Positions 8,455-18,605 of a DNA stretch of 64,000 bases are shown piece by piece (position 1 is the stretch's first letter; each line of letters starts with the position of its first letter). The stretch is from contig CAVZQT010000003.1 of NCBI GenBank assembly GCA_963777435.1, positions 2,108,001 to 2,172,000 of the forward strand. The letters run 5' to 3'. The notes below the pieces were generated by a model. It had not been told where the DNA came from. It searched no databases and saw only the letters and a list, made by a program, of their open reading frames with translations. The position numbers were made by a program, and so were the translations under genes. Origin of the DNA: AP-15 sp963777435. Its GTDB lineage: Bacteria; Pseudomonadota; Alphaproteobacteria; ATCC43930; CGMCC-115725.

Positions 8455-9768
8455 CTACCCGCGCTTTTCAATCGGGACATAATGACGTTCGTCGGGCCCG
8501 ATGAACAGCTGCCGCGGGCGCATCAACTTGGCGTCGGTGTCCTCGAGCATCTCCTGCCACTGCGCCACCCAGCCGACGGTTCGGGCGATCGCGAACAGTG
8601 CCGTAAACATCGAGGTTGGGAAGCCGATCGCTTTCAGGATGATGCCGGAATAAAAATCGACGTTCGGATACAACCTTCTTGAAATAAAATAGTCATCATT
8701 TAGGGAAATATTTTCGAGCTCCATCGCCAGTTCGAGCAGCGGCTCATTTTTGATACCGAGCTCGTCGAGAACTTCGTGGCAACTGTCGCGCAGGACGCGG
8801 GCGCGGGGATCGTAGTTCTTGTAGACGCGATGACCGAAGCCGTATTGGATCTCGTGCTCGTTCTTGTTTTTGACGTGGCTGATAAATTCAGGAATTTTTG
8901 ACTTATCGCCGATGCGACCCAGCATCTTCAAGACCGCCTCGTTGGCGCCGCCATGCGCCGGGCCCCAAAGCGAGGCGATGCCGGCCGCAATGCAGGCAAA
9001 CGGATTGGCGCCGCTCGACCCGGCGTTGCGCACGGTTGCGGTCGACGCGTTCTGCTCGTGGTCAGCGTGCAGGATGAAGATGCGGTCAAGCGCCCGTGCT
9101 ACGACCGGGTTGACCTTGTACTCCTCGCACGGCACCGCAAAGGTCATGTGCAGGAAATTCTCGGTATAGCCGAGCGAATTCTGCGGATAGATGAACGGCT
9201 GGCCGTGCGCATACTTATAAGCCATTGCCGCGATCGTTGGCATCTTGGCAATCAGCCGATGGGTCGCGACCATCCGCTGGTAGGGGTCGTTGATGTCGGT
9301 CGAGTCATGATAGAATGCGGATAGCGCGCCGACGACCCCGCACATCACCGCCATCGGATGCGCATCGCGGCGGAAGCCGTGGAAAAAGCTCGACAGCTGT
9401 TCGTGCACCATCGTGTGATGGGTGATGTCGGAAACGAACTGCGCCTTTTCCTTGGCATTCGGCAGTTCGCCGTTCAGCAGCAGGTAGGCGACTTCGAGAA
9501 AATCGCTGTGCGCGGCCAGCTCCTGGATCGGGTAACCGCGGTACATCAGGATCCCTTCGTCACCGTCGATATAGGTGATGCTCGACCGGCAGGCGGCGGT
9601 CGCCATAAACCCGGGATCGTAGGTAAAGCAGCCGCTCTCCGCATAAAGCTTGCGGATGTCGATGACCCGCGGACCGATCGTCCCGTGCATGACGGGCAGC
9701 TCGACCGAATTTCCGGTTTCATTATCGGTAAGCGTCATCGTTCCGGTCGAAAGATTGTTGCCGGCCAT
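8455..9768 (-). CDS. gltA: Citrate synthase (type II)
   Basis: Condenses acetyl-CoA and oxaloacetate in the TCA cycle. The 437-aa length and N-terminal small domain are typical of the hexameric NADH-regulated Gram-negative enzyme. Catalytic segments are visible: GPAHGGANEAVL (His), FGHRVYKNYDPRA (His, Arg) and NVDFYSGI (Asp). The ATG at 9768 has AGGTGA just upstream. It follows gltX in the same direction with a 122-bp gap, as in many alphaproteobacteria. Translation ends before a 213-bp spacer shared with the LigB-type gene. Confidence 0.97.
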   Translation of the reverse strand: MAGNNLSTGTMTLTDNETGNSVELPVMHGTIGPRVIDIRKLYAESGCFTYDPGFMATAACRSSITYIDGDEGILMYRGYPIQELAAHSDFLEVAYLLLNGELPNAKEKAQFVSDITHHTMVHEQLSSFFHGFRRDAHPMAVMCGVVGALSAFYHDSTDINDPYQRMVATHRLIAKMPTIAAMAYKYAHGQPFIYPQNSLGYTENFLHMTFAVPCEEYKVNPVVARALDRIFILHADHEQNASTATVRNAGSSGANPFACIAAGIASLWGPAHGGANEAVLKMLGRIGDKSKIPEFISHVKNKNEHEIQYGFGHRVYKNYDPRARVLRDSCHEVLDELGIKNEPLLELAMELENISLNDDYFISRRLYPNVDFYSGIILKAIGFPTSMFTALFAIARTVGWVAQWQEMLEDTDAKLMRPRQLFIGPDERHYVPIEKRG

Positions 9769-9890
9769 TGCTTCACCTCACTCTGCCAAGCTGCGGGTCA
9801 TTCCCGTATTTCGATAAGAAAATAGACACCGCAGGGCGGCTTGGCAAACCTTCGCAGGTGCGAAATGAGTTGTAGGAAATGGTCCGGGAT

Positions 9891-11312
9891 TTAGCCGGCT
9901 CCCGCAGCGGCATCAGCGATGCGGCCCAAACTCTCATCGCGGCCCAGCACCTCCATCACAAAAAAGATGCCGGGCGAGGCCGCCGAACCGGTCAGTGCCG
10001 CCCGCAGTGGCTGCGCGATCGCGCCGAGCGGCACATCGTCTTCGTCGGCAAACGCGCGCACCCGTTCTTCGAGCGCGGCGGCGTGCCACTCGCCCTGCCC
10101 CAGCACCGGCCCGATCTCGCCCAGCAGCCGCCGTGCCTCCGGGCTCAGCAGCCGCGCCGCCTTCGCATCGGGGGCAATCGGCCGCCGCGCCACCAGAAAG
10201 CGTGCGTTGGCGGCGAGTTCGACCAGAGTTTTTGGCCGCAATTTGAGTTCGGGCATGGCGCGGCGCAGCCGCTCGCGGTCGCTGTCGTCGAGCGGGCGGC
10301 CAAGCGCTTTTTCCAGCTCTTGCGCTACCAGTGCGGTCAGTCGGTCGTCATCGGCATTACGGATATAGTGGCCGTTCAGGTTGCCGAGCTTGGCGAAATC
10401 GAAGCGGGCCGGAGCGCGACCGATCGCATCGAGGTCGAACCATCGGATCGCTTCTTCGGTCGAGATGATCTCATCGTCGCCGTGGCTCCAACCGAGCCGC
10501 AACAAATAATTGCGCAACGCCTCGGGTAGATAGCCCATGTCGCGATAGGCATCGACGCCCAGCGCGCCGTGGCGCTTTGATAGTTTCGCACCATCAGGGC
10601 CGTGGATTAGCGGCACATGGGCGAATTCGGGGACAGGCCAATCGAGCGCGCGGTAGATTTGCGCCTGCCGAAAGGCATTGTTCAGGTGATCGTCACCACG
10701 GATTACGTGGGTGATTTCCATGTCGTGATCGTCGACCACGACCGACAGGTTATAGGTCGGCGTGCCGTCCGCGCGCAGGATGATCAGATCGTCGAGTTCG
10801 GCGTTCGACACCGTGACCTCGCCCTGCACGTGATCGCGGATTGTTGTCGCTCCCTGCTGCGGGGCTTTGAGACGGATTGCCGGCGCCACACCCGGCGGCG
10901 CCTCGGCCGGGTCGCGGTCGCGCCAGGTGCCGTCATAGCGGACCGAACGCTTTTCCGACCGCGCCTTCTCGCGCATTGCCTCCAACTCGGCCGGAGCGGA
11001 GTAGCAATAATAGGCCCGGCCTGCCGCCAGCAACTGTCTCGCGACCTCGGCGTGGCGTTCGGCCCGCGCGAATTGATGCACGACCTCGCCGTCCCATTCG
11101 AGGCCGAGCCATTCGAGGCCATCGATGATGGCTGAGACCGCCTCGGGGGTCGAGCGCTTGCGGTCGGTATCCTCGATCCGCAGCCGGAAGAGACCCCCCT
11201 CGCCATGTCGCTGGTGATGGCGGGCGAAGAGCCAATTGAACAGTGCGGTGCGCGCCCCGCCGATATGCAGAAAGCCTGTCGGGGAAGGCGCGAAGCGGAC
11301 GGTGACGGTCAT
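9891..11312 (-). CDS. gltX: Glutamyl-tRNA synthetase
   Basis: A class I synthetase of 473 aa that charges tRNA-Glu (some alphaproteobacterial copies also charge tRNA-Gln for later amidation). The HIGH motif is HIGG at residues 16-19 in PTGFLHIGGARTALFNW, and KMSKS is KLSKR starting near residue 243. The helical anticodon-binding domain occupies the C-terminal third. It starts with ATG at 11312. It lies upstream of gltA on the same strand, and a partly duplicated 'aatatcaacgag' sequence (about 11338-11363) separates it from the acyl-CoA synthetase. Confidence 0.96.
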   Translation of the reverse strand: MTVTVRFAPSPTGFLHIGGARTALFNWLFARHHQRHGEGGLFRLRIEDTDRKRSTPEAVSAIIDGLEWLGLEWDGEVVHQFARAERHAEVARQLLAAGRAYYCYSAPAELEAMREKARSEKRSVRYDGTWRDRDPAEAPPGVAPAIRLKAPQQGATTIRDHVQGEVTVSNAELDDLIILRADGTPTYNLSVVVDDHDMEITHVIRGDDHLNNAFRQAQIYRALDWPVPEFAHVPLIHGPDGAKLSKRHGALGVDAYRDMGYLPEALRNYLLRLGWSHGDDEIISTEEAIRWFDLDAIGRAPARFDFAKLGNLNGHYIRNADDDRLTALVAQELEKALGRPLDDSDRERLRRAMPELKLRPKTLVELAANARFLVARRPIAPDAKAARLLSPEARRLLGEIGPVLGQGEWHAAALEERVRAFADEDDVPLGAIAQPLRAALTGSAASPGIFFVMEVLGRDESLGRIADAAAGAG

Positions 11313-11360
11313 CCCCGAAGGATGGGGAAGCAGACAACCAATATCAACGAGCTGGCAATA

Positions 11361-12992
11361 TCAACGAGCCCCAGCCTCGCGCTCTCCGAACATCTCGCGC
11401 AGCCGGGTTTTCATGACTTTGCCGGTCGCAGTGTGCGGCAACTCGTCGATGCAGACGACTTCGTCGGGCAGCATCCATTTTGGGAATTGGCCGGCGAGGA
11501 ACTCGATCAACGCTTCGCGCTCAGGGCGGCGGCCAGGGCGCGGCGCGACAATCAGCAACGGGCGCTCGCCCCAACGCGGATCTGACACGGCAATGACCGC
11601 AGCTTCGGCGACGTCGTCATGGGCAATCGCGGCGTTTTCGAGATCGATCGAACTGATCCATTCGCCGCCCGATTTGATCACATCCTTGCGCCGGTCGGTG
11701 ATCTGCATATAGCCGTCGGCGTCAATGGTCGCCATGTCGCCGGTGTGGAACCAGCCATCGGGTTCGACCGCGGCTGAGCTTGCCGCCTCGTCGGCGAAAT
11801 AACCACTGACGATCCATGGGCCGCGCACCAGGAGTTCGCCCATCGATTTGCCGTCATGCGGCTGAGTGCGCCCGGCATCGTCGACGATCTTCATTTCGAC
11901 ACCAAAGACCGGTCTTCCCTGCTTGATCTTCACCGCGAGGTGCTGTTGCGGATCGAGAGCGCGGTGTTTGGCCTTCAGAGCCGAGGTCGTGCCGAGCGGG
12001 CTCATTTCGGTCATCCCCCAGCCCTGGCGCATATCGATGCCATGCCGGGCAAAAGCCTCGACCATCGAAGGAGGCACCGCCGAACCGCCCGACAACACCC
12101 GCTGCAAGCTCGAACAGCGCGCGCCCGATGTCGAAAGGTGGCTTTCGAAGCCGAGCCACACGGTCGGCACTCCGAGGGCATAGGTGACGCCCTCGCTCTC
12201 AAACAATTCGCAGAGGCTAGCCCCGTCGAGACGCGGGCCGGGGAGCACCAGTTTCGCACCGTTCATCGGCGCTGCATAAGGAATGCCCCAGCCGCAGGCA
12301 TGAAATAATGGCACCACCGGGCAGACCACGTCAGCCGCCGAGATCGAGATTGCGTCGGGAAGCGATATCGCGAAGGCGTGCAATATCGTCGAGCGGTGAC
12401 TGTAGAGAGCGCCTTTGGGATGGCCGGTGGTGCCCGAAGTGTAGCACAATGAGGCGGCGCTGCGCTCATCGAATTCGGGCCAGTCGAAGTCGTCGTCCTC
12501 GCCCGCGAGCAAAGCTTCGTAGCAGGCGAGGATGGGCAGGTTGGTTTGCGGCGCCGCTTCCGCATCGCACAACATCACGATATGGCAGTTCGCCGGAAAG
12601 CGCGGCGCCAGGCGCTCGACGATTGGCAGGAAGGTGGTATCGACAAAGATCAGCCGGTCGGCGGCATGGTTGACAATGTAAGCGATTTGATCGTCGAAGA
12701 GCCGCGGATTGATCGTGTGACAAATAGCGCCAATACCCGAAATCGCGTAATATAGTTCGAGGTGCCGATAGGTGTTCCAGGCCAAGGTCGCAACCCGATC
12801 CCCCGGCTCGATGCCGAGCCGCAGGAGTGCCTTTGCCAGCAATTTCGCGCGGCGCGCAGCGGCTCTATAGGTGTAGCGATGAATCGGGCCTTCGACGCTG
12901 CGCGAGACGATTTCGACATCACCGTGATAGGTCGCGGCATGCGTGATAATCGACGAGATCAGCAACGACCGCTCCGACATCAATCCCAGCAT
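11361..12992 (-). CDS. AMP-forming acyl-CoA synthetase (FadD-like)
   Basis: A 543-aa ANL-superfamily adenylating enzyme. The phosphate-binding loop reads YTSGTTGHPKGALYSH and the adenine-binding motif reads QGWGMTEMSPLG. The hinge/A8 region is YMQITDRRKDVIKSGGEWIS, and a late A10 Lys sits in PHTATGKVMKTRL. It activates a carboxylic acid to acyl-AMP and then to acyl-CoA. Overall shape suggests medium- or long-chain fatty acids, but this is inference. ATG 12992 is preceded by GGGAGGAAGCA, a strong ribosome site, so the in-frame start seven codons upstream is rejected. Confidence 0.92.
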   Translation of the reverse strand: MLGLMSERSLLISSIITHAATYHGDVEIVSRSVEGPIHRYTYRAAARRAKLLAKALLRLGIEPGDRVATLAWNTYRHLELYYAISGIGAICHTINPRLFDDQIAYIVNHAADRLIFVDTTFLPIVERLAPRFPANCHIVMLCDAEAAPQTNLPILACYEALLAGEDDDFDWPEFDERSAASLCYTSGTTGHPKGALYSHRSTILHAFAISLPDAISISAADVVCPVVPLFHACGWGIPYAAPMNGAKLVLPGPRLDGASLCELFESEGVTYALGVPTVWLGFESHLSTSGARCSSLQRVLSGGSAVPPSMVEAFARHGIDMRQGWGMTEMSPLGTTSALKAKHRALDPQQHLAVKIKQGRPVFGVEMKIVDDAGRTQPHDGKSMGELLVRGPWIVSGYFADEAASSAAVEPDGWFHTGDMATIDADGYMQITDRRKDVIKSGGEWISSIDLENAAIAHDDVAEAAVIAVSDPRWGERPLLIVAPRPGRRPEREALIEFLAGQFPKWMLPDEVVCIDELPHTATGKVMKTRLREMFGEREAGAR

Positions 12993-13275
12993 TGCTTCCT
13001 CCCGAGCTAGCAAGGCGATTCGTTACTGCCTCTTTAGTATGACAGAACTGCGCGCGGGTAAACGGGAGATTCGTCAAGGCCAAACGTCTGCCGAGACAGA
13101 ATGGGCGATAACAAAAGCCAATAACCGGGCCCAGCGAACGCGGCAACTCGGTATGCTGGCCATTCAGCATGTCCGGTCACAGTAGGGCCATAAATACAGT
13201 AATCGCTCCGAATTGGGACTTGAACTTCCGGTCCGTCTACGGAACCTGCAATGGGCCGCACTGCGCGCTTAGAGT

Positions 13276-14421
13276 TCAATCCGCCAAGGCCGAGGCAACC
13301 GCAGACGGATGCCGCAGCGACCTCGCCAGCCGGCCTTCGGCTGCAAGAACCAACTGGGGCCGCTCGCCAGGAACGACGATGCAGGGCGCCGAACCAGAAA
13401 ATTCCCCGGCGATCACGCGCTCACCGATGTCGCGGGCTCGTCCCGTTCTGACCAGCGCCACGCAGCAGCCGCCAAACCCCGCTCCAGTGAGGCGCGCGCC
13501 AAACACATCCGGCTCGCTTTGCAAAGCAGCGACAATAGCGTCGATCACCGCCACCGACACGGCATAGTCGTCCCGCAGACTGGCGTGCGACGCGTTCATT
13601 AATGCCCCGAACTGCCCCGCGTCAGCGCTGACCGCCGCAAGCACGCGCGCGTTTTCGGTTACCACATGGCGGGCGCGTTCCCTCAATGGCGAGGGAAGCC
13701 GCTCCACGACAGCCGGGTCGGTAATGAAGCGCAGAGTATCGACTCCCAGCATTGCAGCGGCCAGCTCGCATTCCGCACGACGCTGATTGTATTGCGTTGC
13801 GCCCAATGCGCGCGATATCCCGCTGTCGACGACCAGGAGTTCGGCATTCTCGGGCAGAGGTTCGAGACGCCGCTCCAGTGTCATCGTGTCCAAAAGCAGC
13901 ATCAGGCCAAGATGCCCCAGGCTGCACGCCATCTGGTCCATGATCCCGCATGAGACACCGGCATACTCCACCTCCGCTTTGTGCGCGAGAAGCGCCGTTT
14001 CCTCGGCTCCGAGAGTGAGCTTGAGCAACGCAGCGATCGCCCGGATCGTGGCGACTTCGAGCGCCGCACTGCTCGAAAGACCCGAACCGACTGGAACATC
14101 GGACGCAATTCGCAGCTGCAGCGGCGGCACTTCAATTCCGCGTGACTGCAGGACGCGCACACAGCCCCCGACATACCTTCCGAAATCGCTGAGTTCACCG
14201 CCGTCAAAATAGACAATGCGGTCAAGTGTGGCACTGTAGACCGCGTGCCGACCACTGCCAATAGCCGCTTCGACCGTGGTCTGTTGGGGAATGACGGTCG
14301 GCAGTACGTAACCCTGATTGTAGTCAGTGTGGTCGCCAATCAGATTGACCCGCCCGGGGGCGGCAGCTGAGATGGTAGGATCGTTGCCAAAGACTTCGCG
14401 AAAACCTCGCACGGTATTCAC
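13276..14421 (-). CDS. galK: Galactokinase
   Basis: GHMP-family kinase that makes galactose-1-phosphate from galactose and ATP (Leloir pathway). The galactokinase signature GRVNLIGDHTDYNQG lies near residue 25, the GHMP ATP loop is PVGSGLSSSAALEVA, and the third motif is GAGFGGCCVAL. The 381-aa length is normal. The GTG start overlaps the galT stop codon (GTGA), so galT and galK are translationally coupled, with galT first. No galE or galM is seen in the window. Confidence 0.95.
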   Translation of the reverse strand: MNTVRGFREVFGNDPTISAAAPGRVNLIGDHTDYNQGYVLPTVIPQQTTVEAAIGSGRHAVYSATLDRIVYFDGGELSDFGRYVGGCVRVLQSRGIEVPPLQLRIASDVPVGSGLSSSAALEVATIRAIAALLKLTLGAEETALLAHKAEVEYAGVSCGIMDQMACSLGHLGLMLLLDTMTLERRLEPLPENAELLVVDSGISRALGATQYNQRRAECELAAAMLGVDTLRFITDPAVVERLPSPLRERARHVVTENARVLAAVSADAGQFGALMNASHASLRDDYAVSVAVIDAIVAALQSEPDVFGARLTGAGFGGCCVALVRTGRARDIGERVIAGEFSGSAPCIVVPGERPQLVLAAEGRLARSLRHPSAVASALAD

Positions 14422-15494
14422 AGATGCACACTCCGCAGTGCCGCCGCCGCCGCTTCGGGTGTGACATCATTGGCGAAGACGCCTGCTCCGAGCTCGGTTC
14501 CGGCAAGAAATTTTAGCTTGTCGGCGGCGCGGCGGATCGGACAGATCTCGATCCATAGGGTCCACTCGGGATGCGCTTGCCCATCAGACGGAGCTTGGTT
14601 GACGGTCATCAGATAAGGCATTGGGCGATCCCATAATCGGTCGAGCCGGCGCAGGACTTGCGACAGGACGAATGCCATATCGATGCGCTCGGGCTCTGTG
14701 AGTTCGGCCAGATAGGAAGCCGGACGCGTCGGCACGACCCATGTCTCGTAAGGAAAACGGCCAAACGGTGAGGTAAACCCGGCAGCACCGCCCTGTTCGG
14801 CAATAAGCCGGATGCCCAGATCGCGCTCCGAGCTCGCCAGATCGGCGACCAGATCACGGCCAGTACGGTGGTAATGACCGCGCAGTCTCTGCATTATGTT
14901 GGCTTGGCGCTGGGGCAGGAACCCGTAGGCGTAAATCTGGCCATGCGGATGCTGCAGTGTCGCACCGATCTCGATTCCGCGATTCTCGAACGGCAGTACA
15001 TAGGCAAGACCAGCCTGCTGCAGATACTGCGTGCGGTCGGCCCAGACCTCAAATATCAACGAAATGTGATCGAGCGGCAGCTCGCCGAGGCTGGCCGACC
15101 CGTCCTTCGAGAAGACGATCACCTCGCAGCTACCGAGGCCAGGCGCGGTTTCGACCCCCACTATTGGCGGCGGGGGACCGGCGTTCAGCGAGAGGCTCGG
15201 GAAACGATTGTCGAAGACCGCAACCTCGTAGTCGCCGGACGGCAATTCGGTTGGGTGTTGCGGATCGGTTGTCGGAGCAAGCGGGTCCTCCGCCGCCGCG
15301 GGCAAAAAGGTTCGATTCTGCCGGTGCGTGGCATAAATCACCCACTCATCCCGAATCGGATCGCGGCGAAGATGGGTTTGGACGGTGACGGGTTCTGAGG
15401 AGGGGCTTGGCACCGCTCCGATCCACGGCGGCGACCGGCCGTAGAGCCACAGCCGGCGGCCATCCGGCTTGAGGTATTCGGCCCGATGCATCAT
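14418..15494 (-). CDS. galT: Galactose-1-phosphate uridylyltransferase
   Basis: A HIT-superfamily enzyme that exchanges UMP between UDP-glucose and galactose-1-phosphate. The active site HPHGQ is at residues 182-186, with His184 expected to carry the UMP. The zinc-site region is altered or hard to assign: the usual N-terminal CxxC is not obvious. The 358-aa length includes an N-terminal extension of about 35 residues (MMHRAEYLKPDGRRLW...) before the conserved LRRDPIRDEWVIYATHR. A start nearer the conserved part is possible. It is first in the galTK operon and divergent from the GH2 gene, with a 255-bp promoter region between them. Confidence 0.93.
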   Translation of the reverse strand: MMHRAEYLKPDGRRLWLYGRSPPWIGAVPSPSSEPVTVQTHLRRDPIRDEWVIYATHRQNRTFLPAAAEDPLAPTTDPQHPTELPSGDYEVAVFDNRFPSLSLNAGPPPPIVGVETAPGLGSCEVIVFSKDGSASLGELPLDHISLIFEVWADRTQYLQQAGLAYVLPFENRGIEIGATLQHPHGQIYAYGFLPQRQANIMQRLRGHYHRTGRDLVADLASSERDLGIRLIAEQGGAAGFTSPFGRFPYETWVVPTRPASYLAELTEPERIDMAFVLSQVLRRLDRLWDRPMPYLMTVNQAPSDGQAHPEWTLWIEICPIRRAADKLKFLAGTELGAGVFANDVTPEAAAAALRSVHL

Positions 15495-15749
15495 TTGATC
15501 GGCATCTCTATGTTAACAACCTGGGCACCGAAACGCTGGCGGTCGACGCACGTTCCTGCTTGGCGATGGTAGAGCAACTTTTGGAAAGCCGGGTAGGGGC
15601 ATTTGCAGCAGGTTAACGTCAAGTTTCAGCCGTATTTTTCGATTGCTTTACTTCCCGGAGGCGATTTCGTCTCGCATAGCAAGATATCTCAAGCTTAGCC
15701 CTCCTCATTTACAGGACCTCGCGTCCTTTTTCGGAGTTACCCGATCGAC

Positions 15750-18605
15750 ATGCCTCAGGACGTTTTGCCCGCCGCCCCCTCGCTTGAGGCGCTCGAAGCG
15801 CCCCAGTCACTTAAACGCGGGGAACCCGGCACGAACCGTATCTCGCTCGACGGCAGCTGGGAATTTTTACACTTAGTCGAGGATTATCGCTCAAACCCAG
15901 TGGGCTGGCGATGCATCCAGGTTCCCGGCGTCTGGCAAGCCCAATTCCCCGACTTGCGGATGCGAGGCGGCACTGGAATCTATCGCCGGAATATCGACAT
16001 CCCGGCGGGCTGGATTGGCGAGCACGTTTTTCTTCGGTTTGGCGCCGTGTTCCACATTACGCGGGCTTGGGTGAACGGCGAACTGGTCGGAGCGCATGTC
16101 GAGGGGGTTCTCCCATTCTCGTTCGATGTGACCGAGCAGCTCCTCGAGGGCAACAACGAGATCAAGATTCAAGTCGACAGCCCAACCGACGATCCGATGG
16201 TTTCCCCAGAGGCGCCGCTGGCCGAGATGCCATTGGGCAAGCAGAGCTGGTACGGCCCGCTGTCCGGGATTTGGCAGTCGGTATGGCTCGAACGGCGCAC
16301 CATCGATCACATTGAGCGCGCCCGCATCGTGCCCGAACTGGCGACAGGGCGCGTCGCTGTCGGCCTGTTCCTCGCAAATCCGCTGATTGCCGAAACTCGC
16401 GCAACCTTGGCAATCAAAGCGCCGAGCGGCCAAACCGTCGCGAGCGCCTCGGCGGTGCTCGAACGCAGTGCTGAGAAAGCCGATTTCACGCTTGTCGTGA
16501 GGGAGGTAGAGGCATGGTCGCCGACCGCGCCCACTCTTTACACGCTTCACCTGACGCTCCAACGCGATCGTCAGGTCGTGGACGAATTTGAGGATCAGTT
16601 TGGGTTTCGGACCATCGAAGCACGCGACGGCCATTTTTATCTGAACGGCGAGCCGCTCTATATCAGGGCGGCGCTTGATCAGGATTATTATCCGGACACA
16701 ATTTGCACGACGCCCTCAATCGAATTTCTCGAGGACGAGTTTCGCAAAGCCAAGCAACTCGGGCTCAATTGTCTGCGCTGCCATATCAAGGCGCCCGATC
16801 CGCGCTATTACCAGGTTGCCGACCGCGTCGGCCTACTCGTGTGGACCGAATTGCCGACGATGGGAATGTCGACCGAGCGCTCGCGGGCACGCAAGCGGGA
16901 GATACTAAGAGGAATCGTTGACCGCGACGGCAACCACCCCTCGATTATCTGCTGGACCATTATCAACGAGAACTGGGGGGTCGATCTGGTCAACGACCCG
17001 CTTGATCGCGATTGGCTCAAAGGGACTTACCAGTGGCTCAAATCCTATGATCCGGGGCGGCTTGTCGTCGACAACTCGCCATTGGCGCCGAGCTCCCATA
17101 TCGAAACCGACATCGCCGATTATCACTACTATGCCGCTTTCCCAGACAATCGGCTCGGCTGGGATCGCTTTGTAAAGCAACTGGCGACGCGCGCCTCGTG
17201 GCTCTTTGCGTCGGCAAACGAGACAGTGCAGACCGGTCACGAGCCGCTGATGTGCTCCGAATTCGGAAATTGGGGGCTGCCCGATCCCAAACTTCTCGCC
17301 GACGCCTCGGGGAATGAGCCTTGGTGGTTTGAGACAGGCCATGACTGGGGCGAAGGGGTAATGTACCCGCACGGCGTGCAGCACCGTTTTGCCGATTGGA
17401 GCCTCGGAAGGGTATTCGGAAATTTGCAAGACTTTGTCGAAGCAGCGCAATGGCAGCAGTTTCGGGCGTTGAAATACGAGATCGAAGCGCTGCGCCGGAA
17501 AAAGAGTATTGCCGGGTATGTCATCACCGAGCTGAGCGACGCGCATTGGGAATGCAACGGGCTGCTCGACATGCGCCGCAACCCGCGCACGTTTCACAAT
17601 GTCTTCCCGACGATCAGCGCCGACATTGTGATTGTGCCGCGCTGGACGCGGTTGTCTTATTGGGCGGGTGAAACCGCTGTGATCGAGCTATCGATCGCGC
17701 ACGGCGCCGGGCCGGTGTTACGCGGGGCCGAGCTGGAGATCACCTTTGGGGCAAAGACATCAGTCGCGGTGCCGGATCAAGAGCCGCAAACGGTTCGCAC
17801 CCTCGATCCGCTCGCCCTCCCGATCCCCGACGAGCAGCGGTCGTGCATAAAGAGGGCAGAGTTCGTGTTGCGGGCGGCCAATGGCTCGATCGTCGCCACC
17901 AACTATCTCGATATCGCGGTTCACCCGCGCGATTTTCGCAGCTCCGATATCCCCGCAATCTGGTCGCCTCGGCCCGACCTGCGCGCCCGCTTCGAAGCGC
18001 TGGGGTACCAAGTCACCGCCGAGCCGCAAGCGGCAACGCTGTGGGTAACGAACAGCCTTGATCGCACCGTCGCGGCGCATGTGCGCGAAGGCGGTCGGCT
18101 GCTGCTATTTCCGAGCGGTGAATTTCGCCTCAGCCCGCTATTCCCGCATTGGCAAAACGTCAGAGTGCGCAAGCGCGCCGGCACCGCGTGGCGTGGCGAT
18201 TGGGCGTCGAGTTTTAGCTGGCTGCACCGCCCGTGCGGCTTTTCGCGGGTTCCGGGAGGGCCGCTGCTCGACGAGACCTTTGATCGGGTTCTGCCGGATT
18301 ACGTCATCTCCGGTTGCAACCTGCTCGACTTCCAGGCGCGCGTTCACGCCGGGCTGGTGGTCGGGTGGATTCACAAACCGGTCGCGCTCGCGGTCGAGCG
18401 CGGCTACGGCACCGGGCGCTTTGTCGCCTCAACGTTTCGGCTGTTCCGCGACGAGCCAGGGGCGGATCCAACCGCCACAATTCTGCTCGACAGCTTGCTC
18501 GCCTTGGCCTCGGCGCAAGGCTCGGCCGCAGCACGCGATACCGACGCGGTGATCACGAGCCTGGTCGGTCGCTCTCAGGGCGCCACGCCACCTCACTCTC
18601 CTTGA
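15750..18605 (+). CDS. Glycoside hydrolase family 2 protein (beta-galactosidase/glucuronidase-like)
   Basis: A 951-aa GH2 enzyme: an N-terminal jelly-roll sugar-binding domain (about 35-190), an Ig-like sandwich (about 190-290), the TIM barrel (about 300-600) and a long C-terminal region. Acid/base Glu407 lies in WTIINENWG and nucleophile Glu504 in MCSEFGNWG, both in the expected spacing. GH2 members remove beta-galactose, glucuronate or mannose, and the sequence does not settle which. No signal peptide is seen at this ATG, so a cytoplasmic location is likely. Divergence from galTK suggests beta-galactosides. The last 53 nt overlap the convergent GH1-RmlD gene. Confidence 0.88.
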   Translation: MPQDVLPAAPSLEALEAPQSLKRGEPGTNRISLDGSWEFLHLVEDYRSNPVGWRCIQVPGVWQAQFPDLRMRGGTGIYRRNIDIPAGWIGEHVFLRFGAVFHITRAWVNGELVGAHVEGVLPFSFDVTEQLLEGNNEIKIQVDSPTDDPMVSPEAPLAEMPLGKQSWYGPLSGIWQSVWLERRTIDHIERARIVPELATGRVAVGLFLANPLIAETRATLAIKAPSGQTVASASAVLERSAEKADFTLVVREVEAWSPTAPTLYTLHLTLQRDRQVVDEFEDQFGFRTIEARDGHFYLNGEPLYIRAALDQDYYPDTICTTPSIEFLEDEFRKAKQLGLNCLRCHIKAPDPRYYQVADRVGLLVWTELPTMGMSTERSRARKREILRGIVDRDGNHPSIICWTIINENWGVDLVNDPLDRDWLKGTYQWLKSYDPGRLVVDNSPLAPSSHIETDIADYHYYAAFPDNRLGWDRFVKQLATRASWLFASANETVQTGHEPLMCSEFGNWGLPDPKLLADASGNEPWWFETGHDWGEGVMYPHGVQHRFADWSLGRVFGNLQDFVEAAQWQQFRALKYEIEALRRKKSIAGYVITELSDAHWECNGLLDMRRNPRTFHNVFPTISADIVIVPRWTRLSYWAGETAVIELSIAHGAGPVLRGAELEITFGAKTSVAVPDQEPQTVRTLDPLALPIPDEQRSCIKRAEFVLRAANGSIVATNYLDIAVHPRDFRSSDIPAIWSPRPDLRARFEALGYQVTAEPQAATLWVTNSLDRTVAAHVREGGRLLLFPSGEFRLSPLFPHWQNVRVRKRAGTAWRGDWASSFSWLHRPCGFSRVPGGPLLDETFDRVLPDYVISGCNLLDFQARVHAGLVVGWIHKPVALAVERGYGTGRFVASTFRLFRDEPGADPTATILLDSLLALASAQGSAAARDTDAVITSLVGRSQGATPPHSP

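Noticed and set aside
11338..11363. Short tandem duplication containing aatatcaacgag between gltX and the acyl-CoA synthetase
   Set aside because: Only two imperfect copies of about 17 bp. It is probably a small chance duplication without a clear role.
13190..13262. tRNA-like segment (gggacttgaacttcc) between the acyl-CoA synthetase and galK
   Set aside because: The T-loop-like word is present, but its flanks do not pair as a T stem, and no acceptor or anticodon stem could be built.
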